NCBI GenBank assembly: GCA_017609795.1
Contig: JAFCDH010000007.1
Location: 1 to 17,893 of the forward strand
DNA from: Candidatus Pacearchaeota archaeon
GTDB taxonomy: Archaea > Nanobdellota > Nanobdellia > Pacearchaeales > GW2011-AR1
DNA length: 17,893 nt
Direction of reading: 5' to 3'
Shown: piece by piece, positions 1-5,980 of the stretch
Numbering within the stretch: position 1 is the first letter of the stretch
How the letters are laid out: each line of letters starts with the position of its first letter
Position numbers and translations under genes: made by a program
The notes under the pieces: generated by a model
The model's database searches: none
What the model saw: the letters and a program-made list of their open reading frames with translations, nothing else
Told to the model about the DNA's origin: nothing

Positions 1-18
1 AAAAAAAATAAAAAAATT
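1..18 (-). terminator. Oligo-T terminator of the zinc-ribbon gene
   Basis: Read on the minus strand, the 18 bases after the stop region of the zinc-ribbon gene are two T-runs of 7 and 8 separated by one A. Archaeal RNA polymerase commonly stops at such oligo-T tracts without a hairpin. The window edge cuts the tract, so its full extent is unknown. Confidence 0.5.
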
Positions 19-35
19 AGATATTACTAAAAATA

Positions 36-401
36 CTAAAACTCTTCGTTAGATTCATTAGAATTATCTTCTTTAGATTCTTTAGATCCTTCAAAGTTGC
101 CTTGTTTTTGTTTTTCAAAACAATCTTGGCAAAAAACATCTCTACCTTCTGTTGGTTTGAAAGGAACTTCACATTCTTTTTTACATTTAGCACAAGTTGC
201 TTTATGCATTTCTCTTGGCCCTCTGTCAAATCTTCGATTTCTGTCAAATCTCTGATTTCTTCCACCAAAGCTTCTTTGTGGTCTATTTTTTCTAAAACAA
301 TCTTGACATCTAACTGGTTTACCTTTTTCAGGTTTAAAAGGAACTTCACATTCCGCTCCACAATCAGAACAAACTGCTTTATGCATTTCTCTATCTTCCA
401 T
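36..401 (-). CDS. Small protein with two CxxC-x17-CxxC zinc-binding repeats
   Basis: This 121-residue protein holds two copies of a zinc-knuckle module, at about residues 6-36 and 64-95. Each has the spacing C-x2-C-x17-C-x2-C, an extra Cys after the first pair, and the shared core ECEVPFKP. Modules of this type, called CxxC-x17-CxxC domains, are frequent in DPANN archaea and candidate-phyla bacteria. Their role is not established, though metal binding and nucleic-acid contact are likely. The linker between the repeats (about 37-62) is rich in Arg, Asn and Phe (QRF/NRRFDRG-like), resembling RGG-type RNA-binding tails. The C-terminus (about 97-121) is acidic and disordered. The ATG at 401 follows directly on a six-codon ORF. 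A single-gene transcript is likely. Function is inferred only from composition. Confidence 0.85.
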   Translation of the reverse strand: MEDREMHKAVCSDCGAECEVPFKPEKGKPVRCQDCFRKNRPQRSFGGRNQRFDRNRRFDRGPREMHKATCAKCKKECEVPFKPTEGRDVFCQDCFEKQKQGNFEGSKESKEDNSNESNEEF

Positions 402-403
402 TC

Positions 404-424
404 TTACTGCTTATTATCCTCCAT
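404..424 (-). CDS. Six-codon leaderless upstream ORF (MEDNKQ)
   Basis: A minus-strand ATG at 424 opens a six-codon frame (MEDNKQ) ending in TAA at 406-404, two bases before the ATG of the zinc-ribbon gene at 401. A TATA-like box is centred about 25 nt upstream, the distance expected when the transcript starts at this ATG. GGAGG lies inside the short ORF, about 16 nt before the main ATG, which is long for a Shine-Dalgarno spacing. Termination followed by reinitiation at 401 is a reasonable inference. The short ORF resembles the start of the main protein (MEDREM), so a partial duplication is another explanation. Confidence 0.4.
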   Translation of the reverse strand: MEDNKQ

Positions 425-443
425 TCTACTATTCTTCTGTCCT

Positions 444-453
444 AGTTTATTTA
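444..453 (-). promoter_or_regulatory. TATA box for uORF / zinc-ribbon gene
   Basis: The minus-strand sequence TAAATAAACT is centred near 449, 25 nt before the ATG at 424. This fits a leaderless start at the short ORF rather than at the main ATG 401. Confidence 0.45.
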
Positions 454-622
454 GGTAAAAATGTGAGTTTTTAGAGGTATTTAAAGGTGTTGGTTTTGGA
501 AAATTTAGGAAAAAATCTTTAAAAATCAAGCTCTGATAAAGAATAGATACCTTATTGTATGAAAAAATTCACATAATCTTTACTACCACAAACTTAATAA
601 TAGAGAATTTCCAGTGAAATTC

Positions 623-1804
623 ATGGGAATTTTTGATTTTTTAAAAAGAAAAGAAAAAGATAAACAAGAAGTTGTAGAAAAAATAAGTTTTGAACAGATT
701 AAAGAGCATATTAATGAGATGAAAAAAAAGATTTTAAAAGAGCAAGAAACACCTCAAAAACAAATAAAAGAAAATCTACTAGTTTTTGTTAAAAGTCTTG
801 AAAAAAGAAAGGAGGTTCTTCAAAATTTAGATTTAAAAGATAAAAAAGCTCCAGAACATGTTAAATTAATTGTAAAGGAAAATTTCCAGAATTTTATTTA
901 TCATTTAGAAAAATTAATATTAGATTTAAAGCAATTAGATGAGGTTTTTTTAGATGTTTGTTTAGAAGACTTAATTAATAAAATCAATACTGTTTTTTCT
1001 GAATTTGAGAAAAAATCTTTAATAAGTTTTCAAAAATCAACTTTTTTAATAGGCAAAGAACTTGGATATATTAAAGAAGATATTACAAAGTTTTTTAGAT
1101 TATTTAATAAAATAATCAAAGAAAATAATAAATCTATAGAAAAGATTAAGATAATTTCAAATATAGAGCATAAATTAAAAGAAATAGATGATTTAAAACA
1201 TATAGAATTTGAAAATAATCAAATAATAGAAAATATCAAAGAAAAAATAAATGATTTTAAAGGTAAAATTCAAGAATTAGAAGGAGAAATTGAAAATATA
1301 AAATCAACTCAAACTTATATTAAAAATTTAAAAAATAAACAAGAAATTGAAATAAAAAAAACAAAATTAATAATTGAATTGCAAAAATTAAGGGAAATGA
1401 TTGATTTTAAAGCTCTTGCTAAAGTTTATCATTCAATTGAAGATAAAATGAGTATGATTAAAGAGTATAAGGAGAATTTTAAACAAAGCTTTGAAAAATA
1501 TAGTTTAGAAGATTTTCTTAGATTAATTGATATAAAAGATATAAATCAAGAATCAATAAAAAACAAAATTAAAGATATTCATGAGCTTAAAGAAGGGATT
1601 AAGAATATTAAGATAGAAGAAGATGAAACAGAAAATTTGGAAAAGGAGATTAAACATATAAAAGAGAAAATACAAGAATTTCATTTTGAAATTCTTGGAA
1701 AAGAGAGAAGAAAAAGAAAATTGCAGGAAAGTAAGGTAAAAATGAAAAAAGAGATTGTAAGGATGGCAGAAGGGGTTGGGGTTGGGATTAGTGAGATTTG
1801 TTGA
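623..1804 (+). CDS. Long coiled-coil protein of unknown function
   Basis: The product is about 393 residues, starting MGIFDFLKRKEK at the ATG at 623. A GTG at 614 is in frame but adds only three residues, and a weak TATA-like CTTAATAA near 592-599 fits the ATG better. Almost the whole chain is a charged Lys/Glu/Ile/Leu heptad-like helix, broken by a few short turns. I see no transmembrane segment, signal peptide, nucleotide-binding loop or catalytic motif. The short N-terminal MGIFDFLKRK head is a common start for small DPANN coiled-coil proteins. SMC-like or cytoskeletal roles are possible, but no ATPase heads are present. The gene stands alone, with opposite-strand or unrelated neighbours. 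Function unknown. Confidence 0.8.
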   Translation: MGIFDFLKRKEKDKQEVVEKISFEQIKEHINEMKKKILKEQETPQKQIKENLLVFVKSLEKRKEVLQNLDLKDKKAPEHVKLIVKENFQNFIYHLEKLILDLKQLDEVFLDVCLEDLINKINTVFSEFEKKSLISFQKSTFLIGKELGYIKEDITKFFRLFNKIIKENNKSIEKIKIISNIEHKLKEIDDLKHIEFENNQIIENIKEKINDFKGKIQELEGEIENIKSTQTYIKNLKNKQEIEIKKTKLIIELQKLREMIDFKALAKVYHSIEDKMSMIKEYKENFKQSFEKYSLEDFLRLIDIKDINQESIKNKIKDIHELKEGIKNIKIEEDETENLEKEIKHIKEKIQEFHFEILGKERRKRKLQESKVKMKKEIVRMAEGVGVGISEIC

Positions 1805-1970
1805 ATAGGTTACTAAAAGTTAAAAATAATCTTTTACCCACTACATCCAATCAAATCTCATAATTTCAGCATAATTAGGTACTACAATACTTATGCAGGA
1901 AGTTTTAAGCAATGCTAAGAGGTTTTAACATGGCTTTGTTTTACTGATTTATTGTTTTCGGTATACATAA

Positions 1971-1979
1971 TTATAAATA
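1971..1979 (+). promoter_or_regulatory. TATA box, leaderless gene at 2001
   Basis: TTATAAATA is centred 26 nt before the ATG at 2001, the distance expected if transcription begins at the start codon. Confidence 0.6.
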
Positions 1980-2000
1980 GACAAATGTGTTAAAAGAAAT

Positions 2001-2183
2001 ATGACTTATAAACAATTAGAATTTGAGTTTATGAAAGAAGCACATGAGCAAGAAAGATGGGAAAATGCTAGTTGGCTTGAGAAATTATCAAGAAAGATTA
2101 TTGGAGTAAAAAACCAAAAAGACTTAAATTATTTGTATTCTTTAGAAAATTGTGGAAATGCTATGGCAAGAGTTACTATTTAA
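2001..2183 (+). CDS. 60-residue orphan protein
   Basis: A short, charged, soluble protein: residues 1-22 are acidic and aromatic (QLEFEFMKEAHEQERWE), residues 23-45 are more basic with a Trp and Lys/Arg cluster, and one Cys lies near residue 51. I recognise no domain. The case for a real gene rests on the TATA box exactly one promoter length upstream and on codon use like that of the neighbours. There is no operon partner: the upstream coiled-coil gene ends about 200 bases earlier and the next gene is on the other strand. Function unknown. Confidence 0.6.
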   Translation: MTYKQLEFEFMKEAHEQERWENASWLEKLSRKIIGVKNQKDLNYLYSLENCGNAMARVTI

Positions 2184-2266
2184 ATAAAATCACCCTAAAA
2201 CCCCTTGGTTCAGATAATCTACATTATACGAACTATTTACACATAAAACTGCTTTTTTAGTGTAAA

Positions 2267-2527
2267 TTATAGATTTTGGTGTGTTTTTGGTGTAAAAGGT
2301 AATGGATCTCTACCCCATTCTGAAAAAGGATGGGTTGTTGGTTGTTGTTGGACTGAATCTTCCAACATTGATTTTGCAGTTCTAAATTTTTCACTAAACT
2401 CTGGAAAAGAAAGTAATTTAATAAAATCATATATAAATTCTTTTTCTTCTGGATGCTCAATATAATAATTAGCAAGTTTTTCTCCAGAACTAAATCCATG
2501 ATGATACTTGCTAAGTAGTATTAACAT
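2267..2527 (-). CDS. 86-residue orphan protein, start uncertain
   Basis: From the first ATG (2527) the protein has 86 residues: a helical part (about 1-55, with KLANYYIEHPEEKEFIYDFIKLLSF) and a Gln/Pro/His-rich, probably flexible tail. No known family is recognised. The frame stays open for 22 codons upstream of that ATG, to a stop at 2596-2594, and those codons read like protein (Lys/Glu/Leu-rich helix, including ITYLKELKTKHDTY). A TATA-like box sits about 25 nt upstream of the open stretch, yet no ATG, GTG or TTG lies in frame there. Either the true start is the ATG at 2527 with a leader of about 65 nt, or an upstream start is unusual or has been lost. Confidence 0.6.
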   Translation of the reverse strand: MLILLSKYHHGFSSGEKLANYYIEHPEEKEFIYDFIKLLSFPEFSEKFRTAKSMLEDSVQQQPTTHPFSEWGRDPLPFTPKTHQNL

Positions 2528-2610
2528 GTATGTATCATGTTTTGTTTTTAACTCTTTAAGATATGTGATATCTGCTATTATTTTCTCAAATTTTTATTCC
2601 TTTTAAACCT

Positions 2611-2624
2611 TTATATTATAAAAT
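2611..2624 (-). promoter_or_regulatory. TATA-like box upstream of the 86-residue gene
   Basis: The minus strand reads TTTTATAATATAA here. Transcription would be expected to start near 2590-2596, well upstream of the first ATG at 2527. Confidence 0.4.
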
Positions 2625-2707
2625 ACATAGAATCTTCTATAAAATCACCTCTTTTTCCCAGATCTTTTTTTGTTTTTTTGTAATTTATCGTCGATAATTG
2701 TTATTTT

Positions 2708-2920
2708 TCACTTCTTTTTCCTGAGAAGATAAATTGTAACTGTTATTAAAAATCCAACTCCTAAACCAACTAAAGTATAAGCTCCTGTATCTCCTGTCTT
2801 AATGCCTATTCCAATTCCTATTAGTAAACATCCAGGAATAAACCAAGCTTCATATTCTTTAGGACGGTTATGCCTATTTTTTAAGTGTTTTCTTAGTGTT
2901 TTTATGTGTTTTTTTGTCAT
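2708..2920 (-). CDS. Small membrane protein with two helices
   Basis: A 70-residue protein with a very basic N-terminus (residues 1-22, KKHIKTLRKHLKNRHNR) and two hydrophobic segments, at about 25-41 (with the Gly/Ile repeat GIGIGI) and 47-66. It ends in RKKK. Both termini carry strong positive charge, so by the positive-inside rule both probably face the cytoplasm, with a short turn (KTGDTG) outside. No family is recognised; small two-helix proteins of this kind often assist larger membrane complexes, but nothing here points to a partner. GTGAG lies about 7 nt before the ATG and may act as a ribosome site. The Phe/Leu/Val-rich frame on the opposite strand is a shadow of it. Confidence 0.65.
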   Translation of the reverse strand: MTKKHIKTLRKHLKNRHNRPKEYEAWFIPGCLLIGIGIGIKTGDTGAYTLVGLGVGFLITVTIYLLRKKK

Positions 2921-2991
2921 TTTAGTCTCACTTTTAAGTTTTTGTTTGGTTTTTCTTGTTTATTTTTTAGTTTTTCTTGTTTTTTATCTTG

Positions 2992-3237
2992 TTATTTTCT
3001 AAACTGGATAATTAATCCTGCCATAGGATCTGTAAATGCACCATAAAACTTATGGCTCATTCCTACAAGCTGTTCTGCAAATGGATTTGGAAGCTTGCAA
3101 GAGCTCCAGCTGTATTTTGGTTCAGCAATAACTGGAGAAGAAGTACAGGGCACTATCTTTAAAAAAAAGGATAATGCACTAACTGCTAATCCTGCTATTA
3201 GACCTTTACTTAGAATTTTTTGAATTTGTAAGGTCAT
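2992..3237 (-). CDS. Small secreted or membrane-anchored protein
   Basis: An 81-residue protein with a basic N-terminus (QKILSKG) and one hydrophobic stretch at about residues 12-29 (LIAGLAVSALSFFLKIV), which could be a signal peptide or a membrane anchor. It is followed by a soluble part with Cys31 and Cys47, which could pair outside the cell, and several Pro and aromatic residues. The chain ends in a moderately hydrophobic segment (AGLIIQF) too short and polar to call a second helix. No family is recognised. It lies behind a TATA-like TTTATAAG at 3249-3256, closer to the ATG than usual. It may share a transcript with the two-helix protein at 2708, but the gap between them is about 70 T-rich bases. 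Confidence 0.6.
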   Translation of the reverse strand: MTLQIQKILSKGLIAGLAVSALSFFLKIVPCTSSPVIAEPKYSWSSCKLPNPFAEQLVGMSHKFYGAFTDPMAGLIIQFRK

Positions 3238-3374
3238 TCTTTATTCTCTTATAAATGCTTCTTTTTTAATTAAAACATATTAGTTTTTTTTGTATTTAAA
3301 GCTTATTATTTGAATTTTTAATGAATTTTTGGCTAAATCTGATTTTCTTATCAAAAAACGCGTTAAGGGGCTTT

Positions 3375-3455
3375 CTTAAGCGATTTTTGCTTAATTTTTA
3401 AGCGTTTTTTGCTTATTTATGTAGTGAAATCCTTAAGCGATTTTTGCTTAATTTT
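3375..3455. repeat. Three tandem short hairpins (TTAAGC-N7-GCTTAA)
   Basis: Copies 1 (3375-3398) and 3 (3432-3455) are identical over 24 bases. Each contains TTAAGC, a 7-base loop GATTTTT, and GCTTAA, a perfect 6-bp stem. Copy 2 (3398-3415) is slightly diverged: TAAGC, 7-base loop, GCTTA. They could be protein-binding sites, part of a small RNA, or T-rich terminators read on the + strand. Confidence 0.6.
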
Positions 3456-3712
3456 AGGGGAGGTATTCCACTTAAAAGATTTTGTGATTTTTTCTTGATT
3501 TTTATGGCTTTTTAATGATTTTTTAGGGTGTTTAAAGGTGTTTAAACAGGTTTTTTTTTGATTTTGAACAGGTATTTAAGAGGTTTTATTTTATTTTTTC
3601 TTTGATTTTTTAATTTTTTTAAAAATTTTTTTGTTTTTTTGATGTTTTTAATAAGTTATTTTTAGAGTTTTACCGACGAGGATTAAGATCTTCTAATTTC
3701 TTTGTGGAAACA

Positions 3713-3720
3713 TTTATAAA
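3713..3720 (+). promoter_or_regulatory. TATA box for the 3742 gene
   Basis: TTTATAAA is centred 25-26 nt before the ATG at 3742, indicating a leaderless transcript. Confidence 0.65.
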
Positions 3721-3741
3721 TATGATTTTTTTTAATATATT

Positions 3742-4350
3742 ATGGGTTGGTTTTTTAGTAAAAAGGTTGAAAAAGAGAAATTTGACAAGTTTGAACGGGG
3801 TGTTCAAACAGGCTTCAACAGTATAAAAAAAGATATTAGTGATGTTAGTACATGGATTAAACACCTTGATTCTAATAATTCTAGACTAAATGATAAAATT
3901 TTTGAATTAAATGAAGAATTAACGACGATAAAAGATGAACTTGAAAATTTAAAAAATGTTCTTTCAATTGTTGGAGAGAGGCCAGTGTTTAAACAGAAAC
4001 AAACAGTGTTTAATAAACAAACACTGTTTAAGGGTGTTTTAAACAGTGTTCAAACGGGTGTTCAAACAGTATTTTTGAACAATTTATCAACAACAGAAAG
4101 AGCAATTATTTTTGTTTTATTAAATTCAGATATGAAATTAAGTTATGCTGATCTAGCTGCTATGCTTGGAAAAAGAAAAGGAACAATTAGGGGTCAGATA
4201 AATAGTATAAAACAAAAAAGTGAAGGACTAATAGAAGAAGTTATAGCAGAGAATAATAAGAAAAGAGTATTTATTCCTGAAAAAGTTAGAGAGAAATTAC
4301 TAAAACATAAGAATATGAGAATCAAGCATAAGAACAAGAAAAAAGCATAA
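3742..4350 (+). CDS. Coiled-coil / HTH protein with gene-embedded TGTTYAAACA repeats
   Basis: A 202-residue protein, starting MGWFFSKK, in three parts. Residues 10-77 are a charged coiled coil, probably for self-association. Residues 78-113 are a Gln/Val/Thr/Asn-rich linker. Residues 114-185 look like a helix-turn-helix fold, with TTERAIIFVLL as first helix and SYADLAAMLGKRKGTIRGQI as the recognition part. The tail is very basic. DNA binding is therefore likely. The linker and a patch near residues 19-27 are encoded by repeated copies of TGTTYAAACA, and the same motif occurs upstream of the promoter, which suggests that the protein binds its own gene. It shares its architecture with the convergent gene at 4757-5458. 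It could be an autoregulated transcription factor or a partition/chromatin protein; the sequence does not decide. Confidence 0.75.
   Translation: MGWFFSKKVEKEKFDKFERGVQTGFNSIKKDISDVSTWIKHLDSNNSRLNDKIFELNEELTTIKDELENLKNVLSIVGERPVFKQKQTVFNKQTLFKGVLNSVQTGVQTVFLNNLSTTERAIIFVLLNSDMKLSYADLAAMLGKRKGTIRGQINSIKQKSEGLIEEVIAENNKKRVFIPEKVREKLLKHKNMRIKHKNKKKA
3799..4069. repeat. TGTTYAAACA repeats inside the coding sequence
   Basis: Copies lie at 3801-3810 (TGTTCAAACA), 3986-3995 (TGTTTAAACA), 4035-4045 (one extra T), 4047-4056 (last base G) and 4059-4068 (TGTTCAAACA). A further copy lies upstream at 3539-3548. Copies at 3798-3811 and 4056-4069 agree over GGGTGTTCAAACAG. TGTTTAAACA is itself palindromic. 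Copies are read in more than one frame (VFKQ versus GVQT), so conservation is at DNA level. Confidence 0.7.
4001..4029. repeat. Perfect 11-bp inverted repeat in the coding sequence
   Basis: AAACAGTGTTT (4001-4011) and its exact reverse complement AAACACTGTTT (4019-4029) are separated by 7 bases. It lies between two of the TGTTYAAACA copies, so it may be a two-sided operator or an RNA hairpin in the linker-coding part. Confidence 0.6.
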
Positions 4351-4756
4351 TTTGAGTGTGATTATAGGAAAAGTGAGTGTTTTATAATAAAAAACAATGT
4401 TTTATGTGTAAAATTATATTTAAAAACTAGAAAAGTGAGAGTTAATACATACAAAAACAAGTAAAAAACATTAATTTATGTGTAAAAATAGGGTTTTGTG
4501 TGTTATTTAAAGATAAAAATTAAAGAGGTGAGTGTTAGATTATAGTTTTTATGTTTAAATATATATTAAAAGAGAGAATTAGAATAAAACTCTTAAAAAC
4601 CTTAAATTTGATGGTTTTAAGGCTTAATAAGGTTAAAATAAAGTATTAAAAGCCCTTAAAAACAAATGATAAATGTTTCTAAACCCGTTATACCGAATAA
4701 GTGTATTTTCAAAGCCTTAAATATGGAAACCTTCTGAAATAGCTAAATTTATAGGT
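4351..4756. other. Convergent intergenic region with interleaved repeats
   Basis: About 400 bases lie between the ends of two convergent coil/HTH genes. TTTATGTGTAAAA occurs at 4401-4413 and 4475-4487. GTGAGTGTT occurs at 4373-4381 and 4528-4536, with a one-base variant GTGAGAGTT at 4435-4443, so the two repeat types alternate. A hairpin (CTTAAAAACC at 4592-4601 with GGTTTTAAG at 4613-4621, one bulge) may help end transcription. No convincing gene was seen. Confidence 0.5.
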
Positions 4757-5458
<702 letters not shown>

Positions 5459-5524
5459 TTTAAGAAATTTAATTTTCTTTGTCCAAGCTTGTCTTTTTTT
5501 AAAAAGAAAGATTATATTTAAAGA

Positions 5525-5797
5525 TTATTGAGATTGTTTTGAATGATATACATCATATACTTTATTGCTTAATCTCCATTTTATTCTTCTTGTAAAAGTC
5601 TTCCCTTTTTTACTTTTTCTAATAGGAATTACAAGACCCTTTTCTTTTAATTTAAAAAGCAATTTTTTAATAAATTCTTCATCTCTTGCAATTTCTCTTG
5701 AAATTTCTGCTGTAAAAGGTTGTTTTGGAAAGCTATGATAAAGAAATGAAATAATCTGTTCTGCTATCTTATCTTTTTTTTCTTGGCTAAGTCTCAT
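5525..5797 (-). CDS. Small winged-helix DNA-binding protein
   Basis: A 90-residue basic protein. Residues 5-35 form two helices (KKDKIAEQIISFLYHSFPKQPF), residues 36-58 a helix-turn-helix (TAEISREIARDEEFIKKLLFKLKEKGL), and residues 59-75 a Lys/Arg-rich beta-wing (PIRKSKKGKTFTRRIKWRL). This pattern is that of small archaeal winged-helix proteins; I do not recognise a named family. It is on the same strand as the coil/HTH gene, 66 bases upstream of it, so the pair may be co-transcribed. The surface-protein gene at 5981 is divergent from it, so it could also control that promoter. A TATA-like AAAATTAAAA lies about 25 nt upstream of the ATG. Confidence 0.65.
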   Translation of the reverse strand: MRLSQEKKDKIAEQIISFLYHSFPKQPFTAEISREIARDEEFIKKLLFKLKEKGLVIPIRKSKKGKTFTRRIKWRLSNKVYDVYHSKQSQ

Positions 5798-5951
5798 TTT
5801 TATTCTCTCTTTCTAATTTTAATTTTTTAATATTTCTATAACTATTTAATATGTAATCTTCTTTTTTAACTTATTCTTCTCTTCTTTAAAACTCTATATT
5901 TTATAAGATATAATTTGTTTGAATCAATCTTATTACAAAATACCAAATAAG

Positions 5952-5959
5952 TTTTTAAA
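5952..5959 (+). promoter_or_regulatory. TATA-like box for the 5981 gene
   Basis: TTTTTAAA is centred about 25 nt before the ATG at 5981, consistent with a leaderless transcript. Confidence 0.5.
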
Positions 5960-5980
5960 CTTGCTGATGTTTATTATTGC

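Larger units (their letters stand above)
3238..3741. other. Repeat-bearing divergent intergenic region
   Basis: About 500 bases without a gene lie between two divergently oriented genes. The left half holds a cluster of short hairpins built on TTAAGC/GCTTAA (3375-3455), preceded by the palindrome AACGCGTT (3357-3364). The right half holds G-rich direct repeats of the type GGTGTTTAAA (3526-3550), one complete TGTTTAAACA palindrome at 3539-3548 and a related TTGAACAGG at 3564-3572. It ends in long T-runs and the promoter of the 3742 gene. No open frame of note was seen. Confidence 0.5.

Noticed and set aside
102..458. Phe-rich open frame on the + strand opposite the zinc-ribbon gene
   Set aside because: It is the reverse-strand shadow of the Cys/Lys-rich coding sequence, runs across that gene's promoter and has no recognisable domain.
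608..627. ORB-like string TTTCCAGTGAAATTCATGGG at the start of the coiled-coil gene
   Set aside because: The first half matches an ORB, but the G-tract is short, it overlaps a start codon, and there is no AT-rich element or second box nearby.
2685..2697. Palindrome TTATCG-T-CGATAA
   Set aside because: It has six-base arms only, no partner copies and no T-run that would make it a terminator; likely chance or an isolated operator I cannot support.
2802..3002. Hydrophobic + strand frame ending in Phe/Leu/Val runs
   Set aside because: It overlaps the two-helix gene on the minus strand and its tail is simply T-rich intergenic DNA translated.
3693..3711. Minus-strand GTTTCCACAAAGAAATTAG, similar to ORB-like box C
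   Set aside because: It lacks the G-run and lies alone in a promoter region, so it is probably chance.
3670..3864. 64-residue minus-strand frame over the 3742 start
   Set aside because: It overlaps the promoter and start of a well-supported gene and has no coding character of its own.
3799..4070. GTTCAAAC strings resembling a tRNA T-loop
   Set aside because: They are part of the repeated TGTTYAAACA family inside an open frame, with no acceptor stem or anticodon arm around them.
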